64,000 nucleotides of DNA. Origin: Anaerolineae bacterium (GTDB lineage: Bacteria > Chloroflexota > Anaerolineae > Promineifilales > Promineifilaceae). Location: contig JAUIAP010000003.1 in assembly GCA_030425205.1 (NCBI GenBank), forward strand, positions 248,001 through 312,000. Reading direction: 5' to 3'. The translations under genes were made by a program, and so were the position numbers. Shown one piece after another: positions 33,154-41,892 of the stretch (position 1 is the stretch's first letter; every line of letters begins with the position of its first letter). Under the pieces are notes generated by a model that did no database searches, had not been told where the DNA came from, and worked only from the letters and a program-made list of their open reading frames with translations.

Positions 33154-35871
33154 TTAATTGAGATGTAAGATGGCGTGCAGAATGTCGTCTTCAGGCTTGA
33201 TGGTGAAGCCGAGTCGTTCGGAGATCTTGATGATGCCGCTGTTTGTGCGCAGCATGTACGCTTCGATGGTGTCAAGACCTTCTTCTTTGCCAATGTGAAT
33301 CAGTTCGGTGAGCAACTTTGTGCCGATGCCGTGACCTTGAAATTCATCGGCGACAAGCAGGGCATATTCGGCCGATTTCTTTCCATGCACGCCACTCAAC
33401 CGCCCCGCTGCAATCACCTCATCTACGCCATTTTCCAAACGACGCGTCACAACCAATGCCATCTCGCGATCGTAGTCGATGTGACACACGCGAATCAAGC
33501 GATCGTGCGCGATCCGCTGGGTTAGCTTGAGGTTGCTGAAATAGCGCATATAGACGCTATCCTCCGACAGCTTTTTGTGGAATTCGATCATCGCGTTTTC
33601 GTCTTCGGGCATAATCGGCCGAATTCCCACTGTCATTCCCTTTTTCGTCTCCCATGTCTGTTCGTATTGCGCAGGATAAGGGCGAATGGCCAACTGTGGC
33701 AGATCGGATGCTTGCGTATCTCGATCATAGAGGATCACGCGCGCGTCGAGCGCGATAATGGTGTTGGCCGAAACCAACAACGGATTGATGTCGATTTCCC
33801 TAATCCAATTTTGTTCTGCGACCAGATGACTAAAGTTGACCATTAACGCCTCAAGCGCGTCGATGTCAACGGCATCTCGACCGCGCACACCCTGCAATGC
33901 TTCGTAAATTTTTGTGCGATGCATCATGCGATGGGCGAGATTTGTGTTGAGTGGCGGCAATCCCAGCGCGCGATCTTTGAACACCTCGACCAGCACGCCG
34001 CCCGTGCCGAAGAGCAGTACCGGCCCAAACTGTGGGTCGGGTGACGCACCTAAGATCAGCTCATACGCCTCGCTCAAATCGAGCATTGGCTGTACGGTCA
34101 CGCCCAAGAAATCGGAGGAGGCATATTTGGCTGCCACCGCGCTCTCGATTGCCAAAAATGCCGCTTCAACCGCCTCACGGTTGCGTAGATTGAGCTTGAC
34201 ACCCCCCACATCAGACTTATGCGTGATCGTTTCTGAGTTGATTTTGAGGACGACCGGGAAGCCGATCTGTTCAGCGATATTGGCGGCCGATTCGGCCGAA
34301 TCTGCCACAACCGTTTGCACCGTCGGAATACCATACGCATCCATGACGCGCTTCGATTCATACTCAGTCAAAATGGTGCGCCCCGTTGCGCGCACGTGGG
34401 TGATGATGTCGGCGACGCGCTGACGGTCAGGGTGCATCTCGGCTCCCCAACGAGGCGTTTCATAGAGTGCCTTCAAATTTTTGGCTGCTTGCCACATGTA
34501 GCTAAACATGCGTGCCGCCGTGTCGGGATATTGGTAGGTCGAGATGTTGGCCTGATTCAAGATATGTTGTCCCGCCGCCACGTCTGCACCACCCATCCAA
34601 CTGGTTAGAATCGGCTTATTCGCGGGCAAATTCTCGCGTGCGCGTGCCAGATTTTCGGCCGTACGTGTCGGATCGGTCATCGCTTGGGGCGAAAGGACGA
34701 CAAGGAGACCGTCCGCGTTGGGATCCTTGGCAGCGATTTCGACCACTTTCGTGTATGTTTCAGGCGTTGCATCGCCGAGAATGTCGATAGGGTTGGCGTG
34801 GCTCCAGTGGGGTGGCAGGATTTTGTCGAGTTCGGCTTCAAGTTCGGCCGAAAGTTCCGTCAATGCGCCCCCGCTCCCCAGTAATGCATCGGTCGCCAAC
34901 ACGCCGGGTCCGCCCGCATTGGTCACAATCGTCAAGTTTGCCCCTTTCGGCGGCTGCTTGCCCAATAGCTCCGCCATGTTGAACAGATCAGAGATTCGTT
35001 CAACACGCAATACGCCACAGCGACGGAACGCCGCGTCCAGCACCTCATCACTCCCCGTCAACGACCCCGTATGCGATGCCGCCGCCGCCGCTGCTGCCTC
35101 TGTGCGACCCGGCTTGATGACGATAATCGGCTTCGTCAATGCCACTTCACGCGCGGCCGACATAAACGAGCGCGCATTGCCAATCGTCTCCATATAGATC
35201 ACAATCGCCTTTGTGCGCGGGTCGTCACCCAGATAGGTGATTAAATCCCCCCAATCGACATCGAGCATCGAACCAATTGAGACAAATGCACTAAAGCCGA
35301 CATTCTCTTGATAGCTCCAGTCGAGAATGGCGGTACACATCGCCCCACTTTGGCTGATGAATCCGACTGAGCCAGGCATCGCCATGCGTTGGGCGAAGGT
35401 GGCGTTTAAGCCTGTCAGTGGCGACATCACGCCCAAGCAGTTTGGCCCGATGATGCGGATATTGCCGCTGCGCGCGATCTCCAAAACGCGCTTTTCCAGT
35501 TCGATCCCTTCTTCACCAATCTCCTTAAATCCCGCTGAAATTACAATCGCGCCACGCACGCCATGATCGACGCACTCTTGCATCACCTCTGGCACAATGC
35601 GCGCTGGCACAGCGATGACGGCGAGTTCAACTTGGTCAGGAACGTCGCTCAACGAAGGGTATGCCTTGATGCCAAGAACTGATTTGCGCGAAGGATTGAC
35701 GGGATAGATCGTGCCGCCAAAGGTGTTGCTGATCAGGTTCCAAACGAGGGTGCGTCCGACGCTACCCAAACGTTCAGTTGCGCCAATTACGGCGACTGAA
35801 TTCGGCCGAAACAGCACATCGAGCGGTCGTTTTTCGACATTGTAAAAATCGTGGGCAGAACTGGTTTGCAT
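33154..35871 (-). CDS. ADP-forming acyl-CoA synthetase fused to a GNAT acetyltransferase
   Basis: The ATG at 35871 ([14 protein letters not shown]) has GGAG seven bases before it and is preferred to the TTG at 35889. In order: a CoA-binding Rossmann domain ([18 protein letters not shown]), a ligase-CoA domain with the phospho-histidine loop [13 protein letters not shown], an ATP-grasp domain (about residues 480-700, with [22 protein letters not shown]) and a C-terminal GNAT domain (about 740-900, with [15 protein letters not shown]). Proteins of this plan include Pat/YfiQ protein acetyltransferases, in which the synthetase part is a sensor. Because the catalytic His is retained here, it may also make acetyl-CoA from acetate and ATP. 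It is a candidate regulator of acyl-CoA synthetases by lysine acetylation. The 905-residue length is normal. Confidence 0.88.
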   Translation of the reverse strand: MQTSSAHDFYNVEKRPLDVLFRPNSVAVIGATERLGSVGRTLVWNLISNTFGGTIYPVNPSRKSVLGIKAYPSLSDVPDQVELAVIAVPARIVPEVMQECVDHGVRGAIVISAGFKEIGEEGIELEKRVLEIARSGNIRIIGPNCLGVMSPLTGLNATFAQRMAMPGSVGFISQSGAMCTAILDWSYQENVGFSAFVSIGSMLDVDWGDLITYLGDDPRTKAIVIYMETIGNARSFMSAAREVALTKPIIVIKPGRTEAAAAAAASHTGSLTGSDEVLDAAFRRCGVLRVERISDLFNMAELLGKQPPKGANLTIVTNAGGPGVLATDALLGSGGALTELSAELEAELDKILPPHWSHANPIDILGDATPETYTKVVEIAAKDPNADGLLVVLSPQAMTDPTRTAENLARARENLPANKPILTSWMGGADVAAGQHILNQANISTYQYPDTAARMFSYMWQAAKNLKALYETPRWGAEMHPDRQRVADIITHVRATGRTILTEYESKRVMDAYGIPTVQTVVADSAESAANIAEQIGFPVVLKINSETITHKSDVGGVKLNLRNREAVEAAFLAIESAVAAKYASSDFLGVTVQPMLDLSEAYELILGASPDPQFGPVLLFGTGGVLVEVFKDRALGLPPLNTNLAHRMMHRTKIYEALQGVRGRDAVDIDALEALMVNFSHLVAEQNWIREIDINPLLVSANTIIALDARVILYDRDTQASDLPQLAIRPYPAQYEQTWETKKGMTVGIRPIMPEDENAMIEFHKKLSEDSVYMRYFSNLKLTQRIAHDRLIRVCHIDYDREMALVVTRRLENGVDEVIAAGRLSGVHGKKSAEYALLVADEFQGHGIGTKLLTELIHIGKEEGLDTIEAYMLRTNSGIIKISERLGFTIKPEDDILHAILHLN

Positions 35872-35989
35872 GTTGAAGCTCCGTATCAATTTTATTCAGC
35901 TCAATTGTAACGAATCTCAGACGGTGTGACCGAAATGGAATGCGGCTCAAATGGTTTACTTTTTTGCCGACACTCGTTACCATCGTTGC

Positions 35990-36286
35990 ATGAATAAACG
36001 AACTGCCTTGACGCAATCTGAAATTGAAACGGCACTTGCGACACTCGCTGGCTGGTCTGTCAAAGATGGCAAGCTGCATAAGCAATACAAGTTCAAAAGT
36101 TTTGCCAGCGCGATTGGCTGGATGATGTCGGCCGCCATTGAGATCGACAAAATGGATCATCACCCAGAATGGTCAAATGTCTACAACAAGGTCACAGTGA
36201 ACCTTGTGACCCATGATTTGGGCAATAAGATCGGTCCTTTAGATGTTGAGCTGGCGGAAAAGCTAGATAGCCTAAATTTCACCTAA
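35990..36286 (+). CDS. Pterin-4a-carbinolamine dehydratase
   Basis: 98 residues from the ATG at 35990 (MNKRTALTQSEIE); the frame extends upstream to 35951 but the family starts here. The core motif EIDKMDHHPEWSNVYNKV contains the catalytic histidines, followed by VNLVTHD. The enzyme dehydrates 4a-hydroxytetrahydrobiopterin, or in bacteria without phenylalanine hydroxylase may serve molybdopterin or other pterins (PhhB/RimJ-like roles). It is divergent from the synthetase gene. A MITE begins two bases after its stop. Confidence 0.92.
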   Translation: MNKRTALTQSEIETALATLAGWSVKDGKLHKQYKFKSFASAIGWMMSAAIEIDKMDHHPEWSNVYNKVTVNLVTHDLGNKIGPLDVELAEKLDSLNFT

Positions 36287-36287
36287 C

Positions 36288-36392
36288 AGGACTTACGCAT
36301 TTGATTTTTTTGCCACGAATTACACGAATAATATCGCCCAATTCGTCAAATTCGTGAAATTCGTGGCTTGAATACTTATGTACGTAAGTCCT
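36288..36392. mobile_element. MITE with nested palindromes
   Basis: AGGACTTACG (36288-36297) is repeated inverted as CGTAAGTCCT (36383-36392), and an inner pair of about 18 bases (36312-36329 and 36350-36367, GCCACGAAT core) makes a second palindrome. The terminal sequence AGGACTTACGCA is known from small non-autonomous elements in cyanobacteria and others. It is 105 bp, has no coding capacity, and lies in the 120-base gap between the pterin dehydratase and DUF3891 genes, ending 15 bases before the latter's ATG. Confidence 0.8.
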
Positions 36393-36406
36393 ACCAATTT
36401 GAACCG

Positions 36407-37069
36407 ATGTTTAGATCGAAAATTCGGCCGATAAATCTCCCACAATACGAACATGCCAAACTCGCGGGTGTCCTCGCCTCACACTGGGGCAACGCCGATT
36501 TCCCGCGCCCGTCCATCGACTTTGCGGGCTTTGTGCAGGGCGTGACGCTGCACGATTGGAACTATCGCCTGCTCGACAACTTGCCGATTTTAGGCATGAG
36601 CGATGAGGAACGGCTGGCAATTTTTCGCAAGGGTATCGCCTATCATTTTGCGGACGCAACGACCGATATCGTCGTGCAGTTGCATTTGCGGCGTTTGCTG
36701 GGCTGGTGGGGATCGGCCGAATCACAACCGTTGATCGATCAAATTGATGAGCGGATTGCGGCTCGCGTGATGGAAACGGCAAACACCTTATCCGACTTCT
36801 ATCGCGCCGACACAATCACCAACCTCTGCGACATCATCGCCTTCCACTTCGGTTTTGAGGCAGAAAAAACAGGACAGGTTGCCGTCTATGTAAACGAATC
36901 TGAGAAGGTTGACATCTCCTATCGCATCGCCCCTGACGAGCCAATCTGCATTTCGCCATGGCCGTTCGACGTTCCTAGCTTCTCTGGCCTGCTGATCGCC
37001 TATGCGCGCGACGGCTATCCTGAAACGTTGCGCCCCATCGTCCTGCCCTATTTTGTACGACCGGGTTAG
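36407..37069 (+). CDS. DUF3891-family protein
   Basis: 220 residues from the ATG at 36407 (MFRSKIRPINLP). The frame stays open back to 36368, but those residues come from the right end of the MITE. The N-terminal HAKLAGVLASHWG and GFVQGVTLHDWNYRLLD segments match DUF3891, a family of unknown role with conserved His/Asp that may bind metal in an HD-like way. The MITE occupies the place where its native promoter and leader should be, so it may now be driven from the repeat or from the upstream pterin gene. Confidence 0.78.
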   Translation: MFRSKIRPINLPQYEHAKLAGVLASHWGNADFPRPSIDFAGFVQGVTLHDWNYRLLDNLPILGMSDEERLAIFRKGIAYHFADATTDIVVQLHLRRLLGWWGSAESQPLIDQIDERIAARVMETANTLSDFYRADTITNLCDIIAFHFGFEAEKTGQVAVYVNESEKVDISYRIAPDEPICISPWPFDVPSFSGLLIAYARDGYPETLRPIVLPYFVRPG

Positions 37070-37098
37070 ATAGATCGCTAACATCGTATTGAAAATTG

Positions 37099-37126
37099 TT
37101 AACATCACGCTGAAACCATGTAGAAT
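37099..37126 (+). promoter_or_regulatory. Probable sigma-70 promoter of hflX
   Basis: TTAACA (37099-37104) and TAGAAT (37121-37126) are 16 bases apart, each one base from the consensus, 32 bases before the proposed start codon. An imperfect direct repeat (TAACATCRYRYTGAAA) at about 37079 and 37100 overlaps the -35 region and could be a regulator site. Confidence 0.5.
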
Positions 37127-37157
37127 AACGCGACAACTTTTTCGCGGAGATTGACCT

Positions 37158-38477
37158 ATTTCTCAAGTTAACGACACATACCCTACAACCCAACCAAAAG
37201 AGCGCGCCTTTCTTGTCGGCGCAGAGATGAAGCGTGGACGCGCCTTGCTGCCCGTCGAAGATAGCCTCTTGGAACTTGCCAGACTCGCCGACACGGCAGG
37301 ACTTGAAGTTGTTGGGCAGACATACCAACGTTTTGATAATCCGAATCCTGCCACCTATATCGGGTCAGGCAAGGTGGAAGAGGTCAAGACATTGGCAGAA
37401 GATTTAGAGGCCGATGTCATCCTGTTTGATGATGAGCTTTCGCCGCGCCATCAGCGTGAGTTGGAAAAGCAGTTTGGCGAAAATCGTAAGGTGCTCGATC
37501 GGACAGCGTTAATCTTAGACATTTTTGCCCAACATGCAGAGACCCACGCGGGTAAATTACAGGTTGAGTTGGCGCAGCTAGAGTACCGGATTCCACGCCT
37601 CACGCGCATGTGGACCCATCTTGCGCGACAAGCAGGTTCGGGCGGTGGTTCAGGGGCCAGCATCGGGCTGCGTGGGCCGGGTGAAAAGCAAATCGAGCTC
37701 GATCGGCGCATGATTGGCGTGCGTGTCGCACAGCTGAAGAAAGAGATCGAACAGTTGCAGACACGCCGTCGCCTCCACCGTGCCAAGCGACAGCAGACAG
37801 AACTACAAACGGTGGCGATTGTCGGTTACACCAATGCGGGTAAATCGACGCTGATCAATCGACTGGCGGGAGCGGATGTGCTTTCGGCCGATATGCTGTT
37901 CGCAACCCTTGACCCAACAACCCGACGTGTCGATCTGCCCGGTGGCCGTGAAGTCCTTTTCACCGACACCGTCGGCTTTATCCAAAAGCTTCCGACCGAT
38001 ATCGTCGCCGCCTTTCGCGCCACCCTTGAGGAGATCACGGAGGCGGACATCATCCTGCACGTGGCCGACGCAACCCATCCCAACATGCTCCAACAAATTG
38101 AGGCAGTTGAAGATACGCTGGCCGAGCTTGAGGTTGAAAATCTGCCGACCGTCTTGGCGTTAAACAAGATTGATGCGCTGGCCGATGGCAAAATCGAGCT
38201 GCCCGCCCAATACACAGACCGAGCGGTCGTCGCCATTTCTGGCTTTACGGGGCAAGGTATTCCCCAACTCTTGCACGCGATTGAAGCGGCAACGGAGCAT
38301 TACATGGACGCGATCACCGTCTTTTTGCCCTATAAGCGTGGCGACTTGGTTTCGCTTTTCCATGAGCGCGGACAGGTGGAAAGCGAAGATCATACGGGCG
38401 AGGGGGTCAGAATTTTCGGCCGAATGCCCAAACGTCTGCTCCCCTACTTTGAAAAATTTCAGGAGCAAGCCGCGTGA
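37158..38477 (+). CDS. hflX: Ribosome-associated GTPase HflX, probable ATT start
   Basis: HflX binds the 50S subunit and splits stalled or hibernating ribosomes under stress. The GTPase core has GYTNAGKSTLINRL, FATLDPTTRRV, FTDTVGFIQKLP and ALNKIDAL; the N-terminal HflX domain has GLEVVGQ, YIGSGKVEEV, DELSPRHQRELE and the glycine-rich GSGGGSGASIGLRGPGEKQIE linker. The first ATG (37227) would cut off the conserved RAFLVG strand that precedes it in frame. The frame opens 23 codons earlier at ATT (37158), eight bases after GGAG; no ATG, GTG or TTG exists between the stop and 37227. I infer an ATT start giving 439 residues. The stop overlaps the GTG of the next gene. Confidence 0.9.
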   Translation: MSQVNDTYPTTQPKERAFLVGAEMKRGRALLPVEDSLLELARLADTAGLEVVGQTYQRFDNPNPATYIGSGKVEEVKTLAEDLEADVILFDDELSPRHQRELEKQFGENRKVLDRTALILDIFAQHAETHAGKLQVELAQLEYRIPRLTRMWTHLARQAGSGGGSGASIGLRGPGEKQIELDRRMIGVRVAQLKKEIEQLQTRRRLHRAKRQQTELQTVAIVGYTNAGKSTLINRLAGADVLSADMLFATLDPTTRRVDLPGGREVLFTDTVGFIQKLPTDIVAAFRATLEEITEADIILHVADATHPNMLQQIEAVEDTLAELEVENLPTVLALNKIDALADGKIELPAQYTDRAVVAISGFTGQGIPQLLHAIEAATEHYMDAITVFLPYKRGDLVSLFHERGQVESEDHTGEGVRIFGRMPKRLLPYFEKFQEQAA

Positions 38478-39643
38478 AGTCGATTGCATCACTCGTCACA
38501 AGTCCAGCAGTTGTCGATGCAATGGGCAGCTTTGAAACACACCACGAAAATATCGTCAATCTCGCAATTGCCGTCCAGCAAATACCAGCCCCCACAGGTG
38601 ATGAAGAACAACGCGCTCGCTTTGTCCACGACAACTTCAAGCAGCTTGGTCTGACCAACGTTTCGATGGACGAGATTTTTAACGTCTATGGCTGCATTGA
38701 GGGTCGCAATCCCACCCTATTTCCCGTCATCATCTCCGCGCATAGCGACACCGTTTTTCCACACGAAACTGATCTGAAGGTGCGGCGCGAGGGCAATCTC
38801 GTGCATGGCGTGGGCATTGGGGACAACTCAATGGGGGTGGCGGGATTGTTGACGCTGGCTGGCACGATGCAACGCTATCAGTTGCGTCCCGAGCGCACCG
38901 TTTGGTTTGTCTGTAATGTGGGTGAAGAAGGGTTGGGCGATTTGCGCGGGATGCGTGCCGCCGTCGATCGCTTTGGCAAGGCGCACGGCTATATCGTGCT
39001 GGAAGGCGGGATGTATGGCTTTATCCTGCATGAAGGGATTGGCGTGCGGCGGTATGAGGTCAGTGTTGAGGCAGATGGGGGTCATTCATGGAGTGATTTC
39101 GGCCGATCCAATGCCATTCACGTTCTCAGCCAAATCATCACCCAAATCGACAAAATTCGCGTTCCGAAATCCCCCAAAACGACCTACAACGTCGGTATCA
39201 TTGAAGGTGGTACGTCGATCAACACAATTGCCTCGACTGCCAGTTTCCAGCTCGATTTGCGTTCCGAAGATGTCACGGGACTCAATCAATTGATCAACCA
39301 AGTTGAGACGATCATCAGCAAGACGCAGCGTCGTTATACAGATGTCACCGTGCAGACAAAAGTGATTGGGGATCGGCCGACTGGTCAAATTTCCGCGCGT
39401 GAACCGTTGGTGCGCTTGGCGGATGAGGCGTTACGCGCTGTGGGTTGTCGCAAAATTCAATATCTGCGCGGCAGCACCGACGCAAATATCCCGCTCAGTC
39501 GTGGCTACCCTGCCGTCTGTATTGGCATCGTCCGTTCGGCCAACGCCCACCGGTTAGACGAATATCTCGACACAAGGGAGTTGGCACGCGGGATGCAGCA
39601 GGTTTTATTATTGGTATTGGGATCGGCCGAATTCGGCCAGTGA
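38474..39643 (+). CDS. M20-family metallopeptidase
   Basis: 389 residues from a GTG at 38474 that overlaps the hflX stop (GTGA). The M20 zinc-site pattern is present: SAHSDTVFP (first His and Asp), GVGIGDNSMGVAGLL (bridging Asp), NVGEEGLGDLRG (catalytic Glu pair) and the C-terminal RSANAHRLDEYL His. Closest families are tripeptidases and aminoacyl deacylases; the substrate is probably a di- or tripeptide or an N-acyl amino acid. Translation is probably coupled with hflX. Confidence 0.9.
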   Translation: MKSIASLVTSPAVVDAMGSFETHHENIVNLAIAVQQIPAPTGDEEQRARFVHDNFKQLGLTNVSMDEIFNVYGCIEGRNPTLFPVIISAHSDTVFPHETDLKVRREGNLVHGVGIGDNSMGVAGLLTLAGTMQRYQLRPERTVWFVCNVGEEGLGDLRGMRAAVDRFGKAHGYIVLEGGMYGFILHEGIGVRRYEVSVEADGGHSWSDFGRSNAIHVLSQIITQIDKIRVPKSPKTTYNVGIIEGGTSINTIASTASFQLDLRSEDVTGLNQLINQVETIISKTQRRYTDVTVQTKVIGDRPTGQISAREPLVRLADEALRAVGCRKIQYLRGSTDANIPLSRGYPAVCIGIVRSANAHRLDEYLDTRELARGMQQVLLLVLGSAEFGQ

Positions 39644-39651
39644 CAGCTTTG

Positions 39652-40299
39652 CTATTGACTCCCCACCACAGTAGGCGGGGCAACTTCGTGTGAATAATGC
39701 GGAACGCGCTCAACCTTGTCAAACGGCCAATAGATAACCCACCCTTTGCCGACAATTAAATCCTCTGGCAAAAATTCCCACGTGTGGGAATCACTTGAAT
39801 TGTTCCGATTATCACCCAAGACAAAATATTGATCGTCCGGAACGGTCCAGCGACCGCTGTAGGTCGGCTCCGCACTGATATACGGTTCATTCAGAAGCGT
39901 ATCGTTGATGAGCACCTGTTGGTCGCGTACCTCAACCACATCACCGGGCAGACCAATGACGCGCTTGATAAAGTCACGTGAGGGGTCGCGCGGATAGTTC
40001 AGCACAATAATATCCCCACGCTCTGGTTGGTCGAGATAGTAGGCCAGCTTGTTAATTAGAACGTATTCTCCTTCTTGCATCGTCGGCATCATGCTGCTGC
40101 CCTCAATGCGGAAGCGACCCGTCACGGTATTGACGACCCAAAAGATCAGCAGTGTCAGCAAGATCGTCTCGACAATCTCACGTGCAATCAGGGAGCCTGA
40201 CTGTGACTTGGGCTTTTGTTCATACCAGGCATCACTTTCGGCCGAATCCGTTAACAAACCAGTCGCATTCTCAGAAAAATCATTCATTCTCGTCATCAT
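39652..40299 (-). CDS. lepB: Signal peptidase I
   Basis: LepB cleaves signal peptides from exported proteins at the outer face of the membrane. A single transmembrane helix (about residues 42-60) is followed by box B with the catalytic Ser69 (GSSMMPTMQEGEYVLI), box D with the general base Lys112 (PRDPSRDFIKRVIGLPGD) and box E (YFVLGDNRNNSSDSH). A second ATG at 40287 is possible as start. The last codons lie nine bases from the convergent M20 peptidase. The giant surface proteins and cytochromes in this window are expected substrates. Confidence 0.94.
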   Translation of the reverse strand: MMTRMNDFSENATGLLTDSAESDAWYEQKPKSQSGSLIAREIVETILLTLLIFWVVNTVTGRFRIEGSSMMPTMQEGEYVLINKLAYYLDQPERGDIIVLNYPRDPSRDFIKRVIGLPGDVVEVRDQQVLINDTLLNEPYISAEPTYSGRWTVPDDQYFVLGDNRNNSSDSHTWEFLPEDLIVGKGWVIYWPFDKVERVPHYSHEVAPPTVVGSQ

Positions 40300-40375
40300 A
40301 GCAGTGGGTCACGGCAGGGTCAATATGAGAGAGGAGAAGCGTACCGAATTATTATGGGTGAACCGTGCCGTATGT

Positions 40376-41338
40376 TTACGTTCGTGCTTGGTTCAAAACG
40401 GGAACTGGCACACTGTTGACGACCGAATCGATCACGCCACTAGCGGCATTTCGTTTCATCCAGAGGTCGGGGTCGAGAATCAGGCGATGGCGCAACGCGG
40501 GGCCCGCAAAGCGTTTGACATCATCGGGCAGCACGAAAGTGCGTCCGTGCAACGCGGCCCATGCGCGGGAAAGCTTTAACAACGCCAATGAGCCACGCGG
40601 GCTTGCGCCGACAGCCACCCGACTATCGCTGCGTGTTGCGCGGACCAGATCGACGATATAGCGTTCCATGTCGGGATCGAGATAGACTTCTTCGATCAGT
40701 TGGCGCATCGCCAGCACCTGTTCACCGCTGGTGACGGCCGAAAGCGTGGCTTCTTCCTGTTTACGCTCTCGACGGCGACGCAAAATTTCAGCCTCATCTT
40801 CGGCCGATGGATAGCCAATCGCCAACTTAACGATAAAGCGGTCTAGCTGTGCTTCTGGCAGTGGAAACGTCCCTTCATATTCGACCGGATTTTGCGTGGC
40901 GATGACCATAAACGGTTCGGGCAGTCGGCGTGTTTCTCCTTCGAGCGTGACCTGATGCTCCTGCATCGCTTCAAGCAGTGCAGATTGTGTCTTCGGCGTG
41001 GCGCGATTGATCTCGTCCGCCAAAATAATGTTGGCGAAAATGGGGCCCGCCCGCAGCTCAAAATCTCCCTTAGCGCGATTGTAGACATAGCCCCCTGTGA
41101 TGTCACCGGGCAACAGATCGGGCGTGAACTGAATGCGCTTAAATTTCAGCCCGAGCGCAAATGCAAACGCCTTTGCCAACATCGTCTTGCCGAGTCCGGG
41201 AAAGTCTTCCAACAAGACGTGACCATCTGCCAAAATCGCCGCCATGACGTATTCAAGCAGCTCGCGCTTGCCAATTATTGACTTTTCAACTTCTTCAATC
41301 ACACCGTTTGAAATGACTGCAATTTGGGAAATATCCAT
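40376..41338 (-). CDS. MoxR-type AAA+ ATPase
   Basis: 320 residues with Walker A DFPGLGKTMLAKAFA, Walker B ANIILADEINRATPKTQSALLEAM, sensor 1 IATQNPVEYEGTFPLPEAQLDRF and arginine finger region, all typical of the MoxR family. MoxR ATPases act as chaperones, often with DUF58 and VWA proteins, to activate enzyme complexes at the membrane. It is the last gene of a minus-strand operon of DUF4129, DUF4129, a membrane protein, DUF58 and another membrane protein. The C-terminus (SVVNSVPVPVLNQART) extends slightly past family norm. Confidence 0.93.
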   Translation of the reverse strand: MDISQIAVISNGVIEEVEKSIIGKRELLEYVMAAILADGHVLLEDFPGLGKTMLAKAFAFALGLKFKRIQFTPDLLPGDITGGYVYNRAKGDFELRAGPIFANIILADEINRATPKTQSALLEAMQEHQVTLEGETRRLPEPFMVIATQNPVEYEGTFPLPEAQLDRFIVKLAIGYPSAEDEAEILRRRRERKQEEATLSAVTSGEQVLAMRQLIEEVYLDPDMERYIVDLVRATRSDSRVAVGASPRGSLALLKLSRAWAALHGRTFVLPDDVKRFAGPALRHRLILDPDLWMKRNAASGVIDSVVNSVPVPVLNQART

Positions 41339-41388
41339 CTGTTGATTGTGTTGACGATCTGTGATTTAGCGTAAATCACATCGCCAAG

Positions 41389-41892
41389 CTATAAATCGCT
41401 TTCGCGCAAAAATCGGATTGCCTGTGAGACGCCAACAACGAGAATGCTGCCGAGCAAAAGTGACCAGAAGAGACCGATGTCAACGGTTGCATTGAAGATG
41501 ATGAGTGCAATGAACAGGGTCATGATGATGATAGTCAGCAGCGTTTGTAAGTGTTGGCGGATTAGTTTTGATTGGGTGGGAATCTCGCCGTGTTGGGCGA
41601 TGCGTCGGCCGAATGCAAATAGATCCCACGCGCAAAATGTGCCGAGCGTGCCAATGATGAGCAGCGTGGCGTTGTATTGACGCAAGGCCGCATAGACAAC
41701 GACGCAAAATGTGTAAACAAAGGCAAGGTTGATGGGGGCATCTCGCTTAATGCGCTGTCCCACCAGCCAGAAGGCCAGCGGCGGGAGGATGATGAAGAAT
41801 AGCAGCGGCGAGCCAGATTCTGTAACGCTAACGCCGATGGGAATGAGCCCAACGGCCAGTGCCGCCCACATGAGGTTTTCGATCAGCTTCAT
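41389..41892 (-). CDS. Multi-pass membrane protein of the MoxR/DUF58 operon
   Basis: The ATG at 41892 overlaps the DUF58 stop by four bases (ATGA), giving 167 residues; the frame extending to 41967 lies over DUF58. About five transmembrane helices are visible (residues 4-20, 22-40, 47-62, 68-85, and a pair from about 110 to 155). No family recognised. Its position makes a partner role with the MoxR/DUF58 complex likely. Confidence 0.75.
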   Translation of the reverse strand: MKLIENLMWAALAVGLIPIGVSVTESGSPLLFFIILPPLAFWLVGQRIKRDAPINLAFVYTFCVVVYAALRQYNATLLIIGTLGTFCAWDLFAFGRRIAQHGEIPTQSKLIRQHLQTLLTIIIMTLFIALIIFNATVDIGLFWSLLLGSILVVGVSQAIRFLRESDL

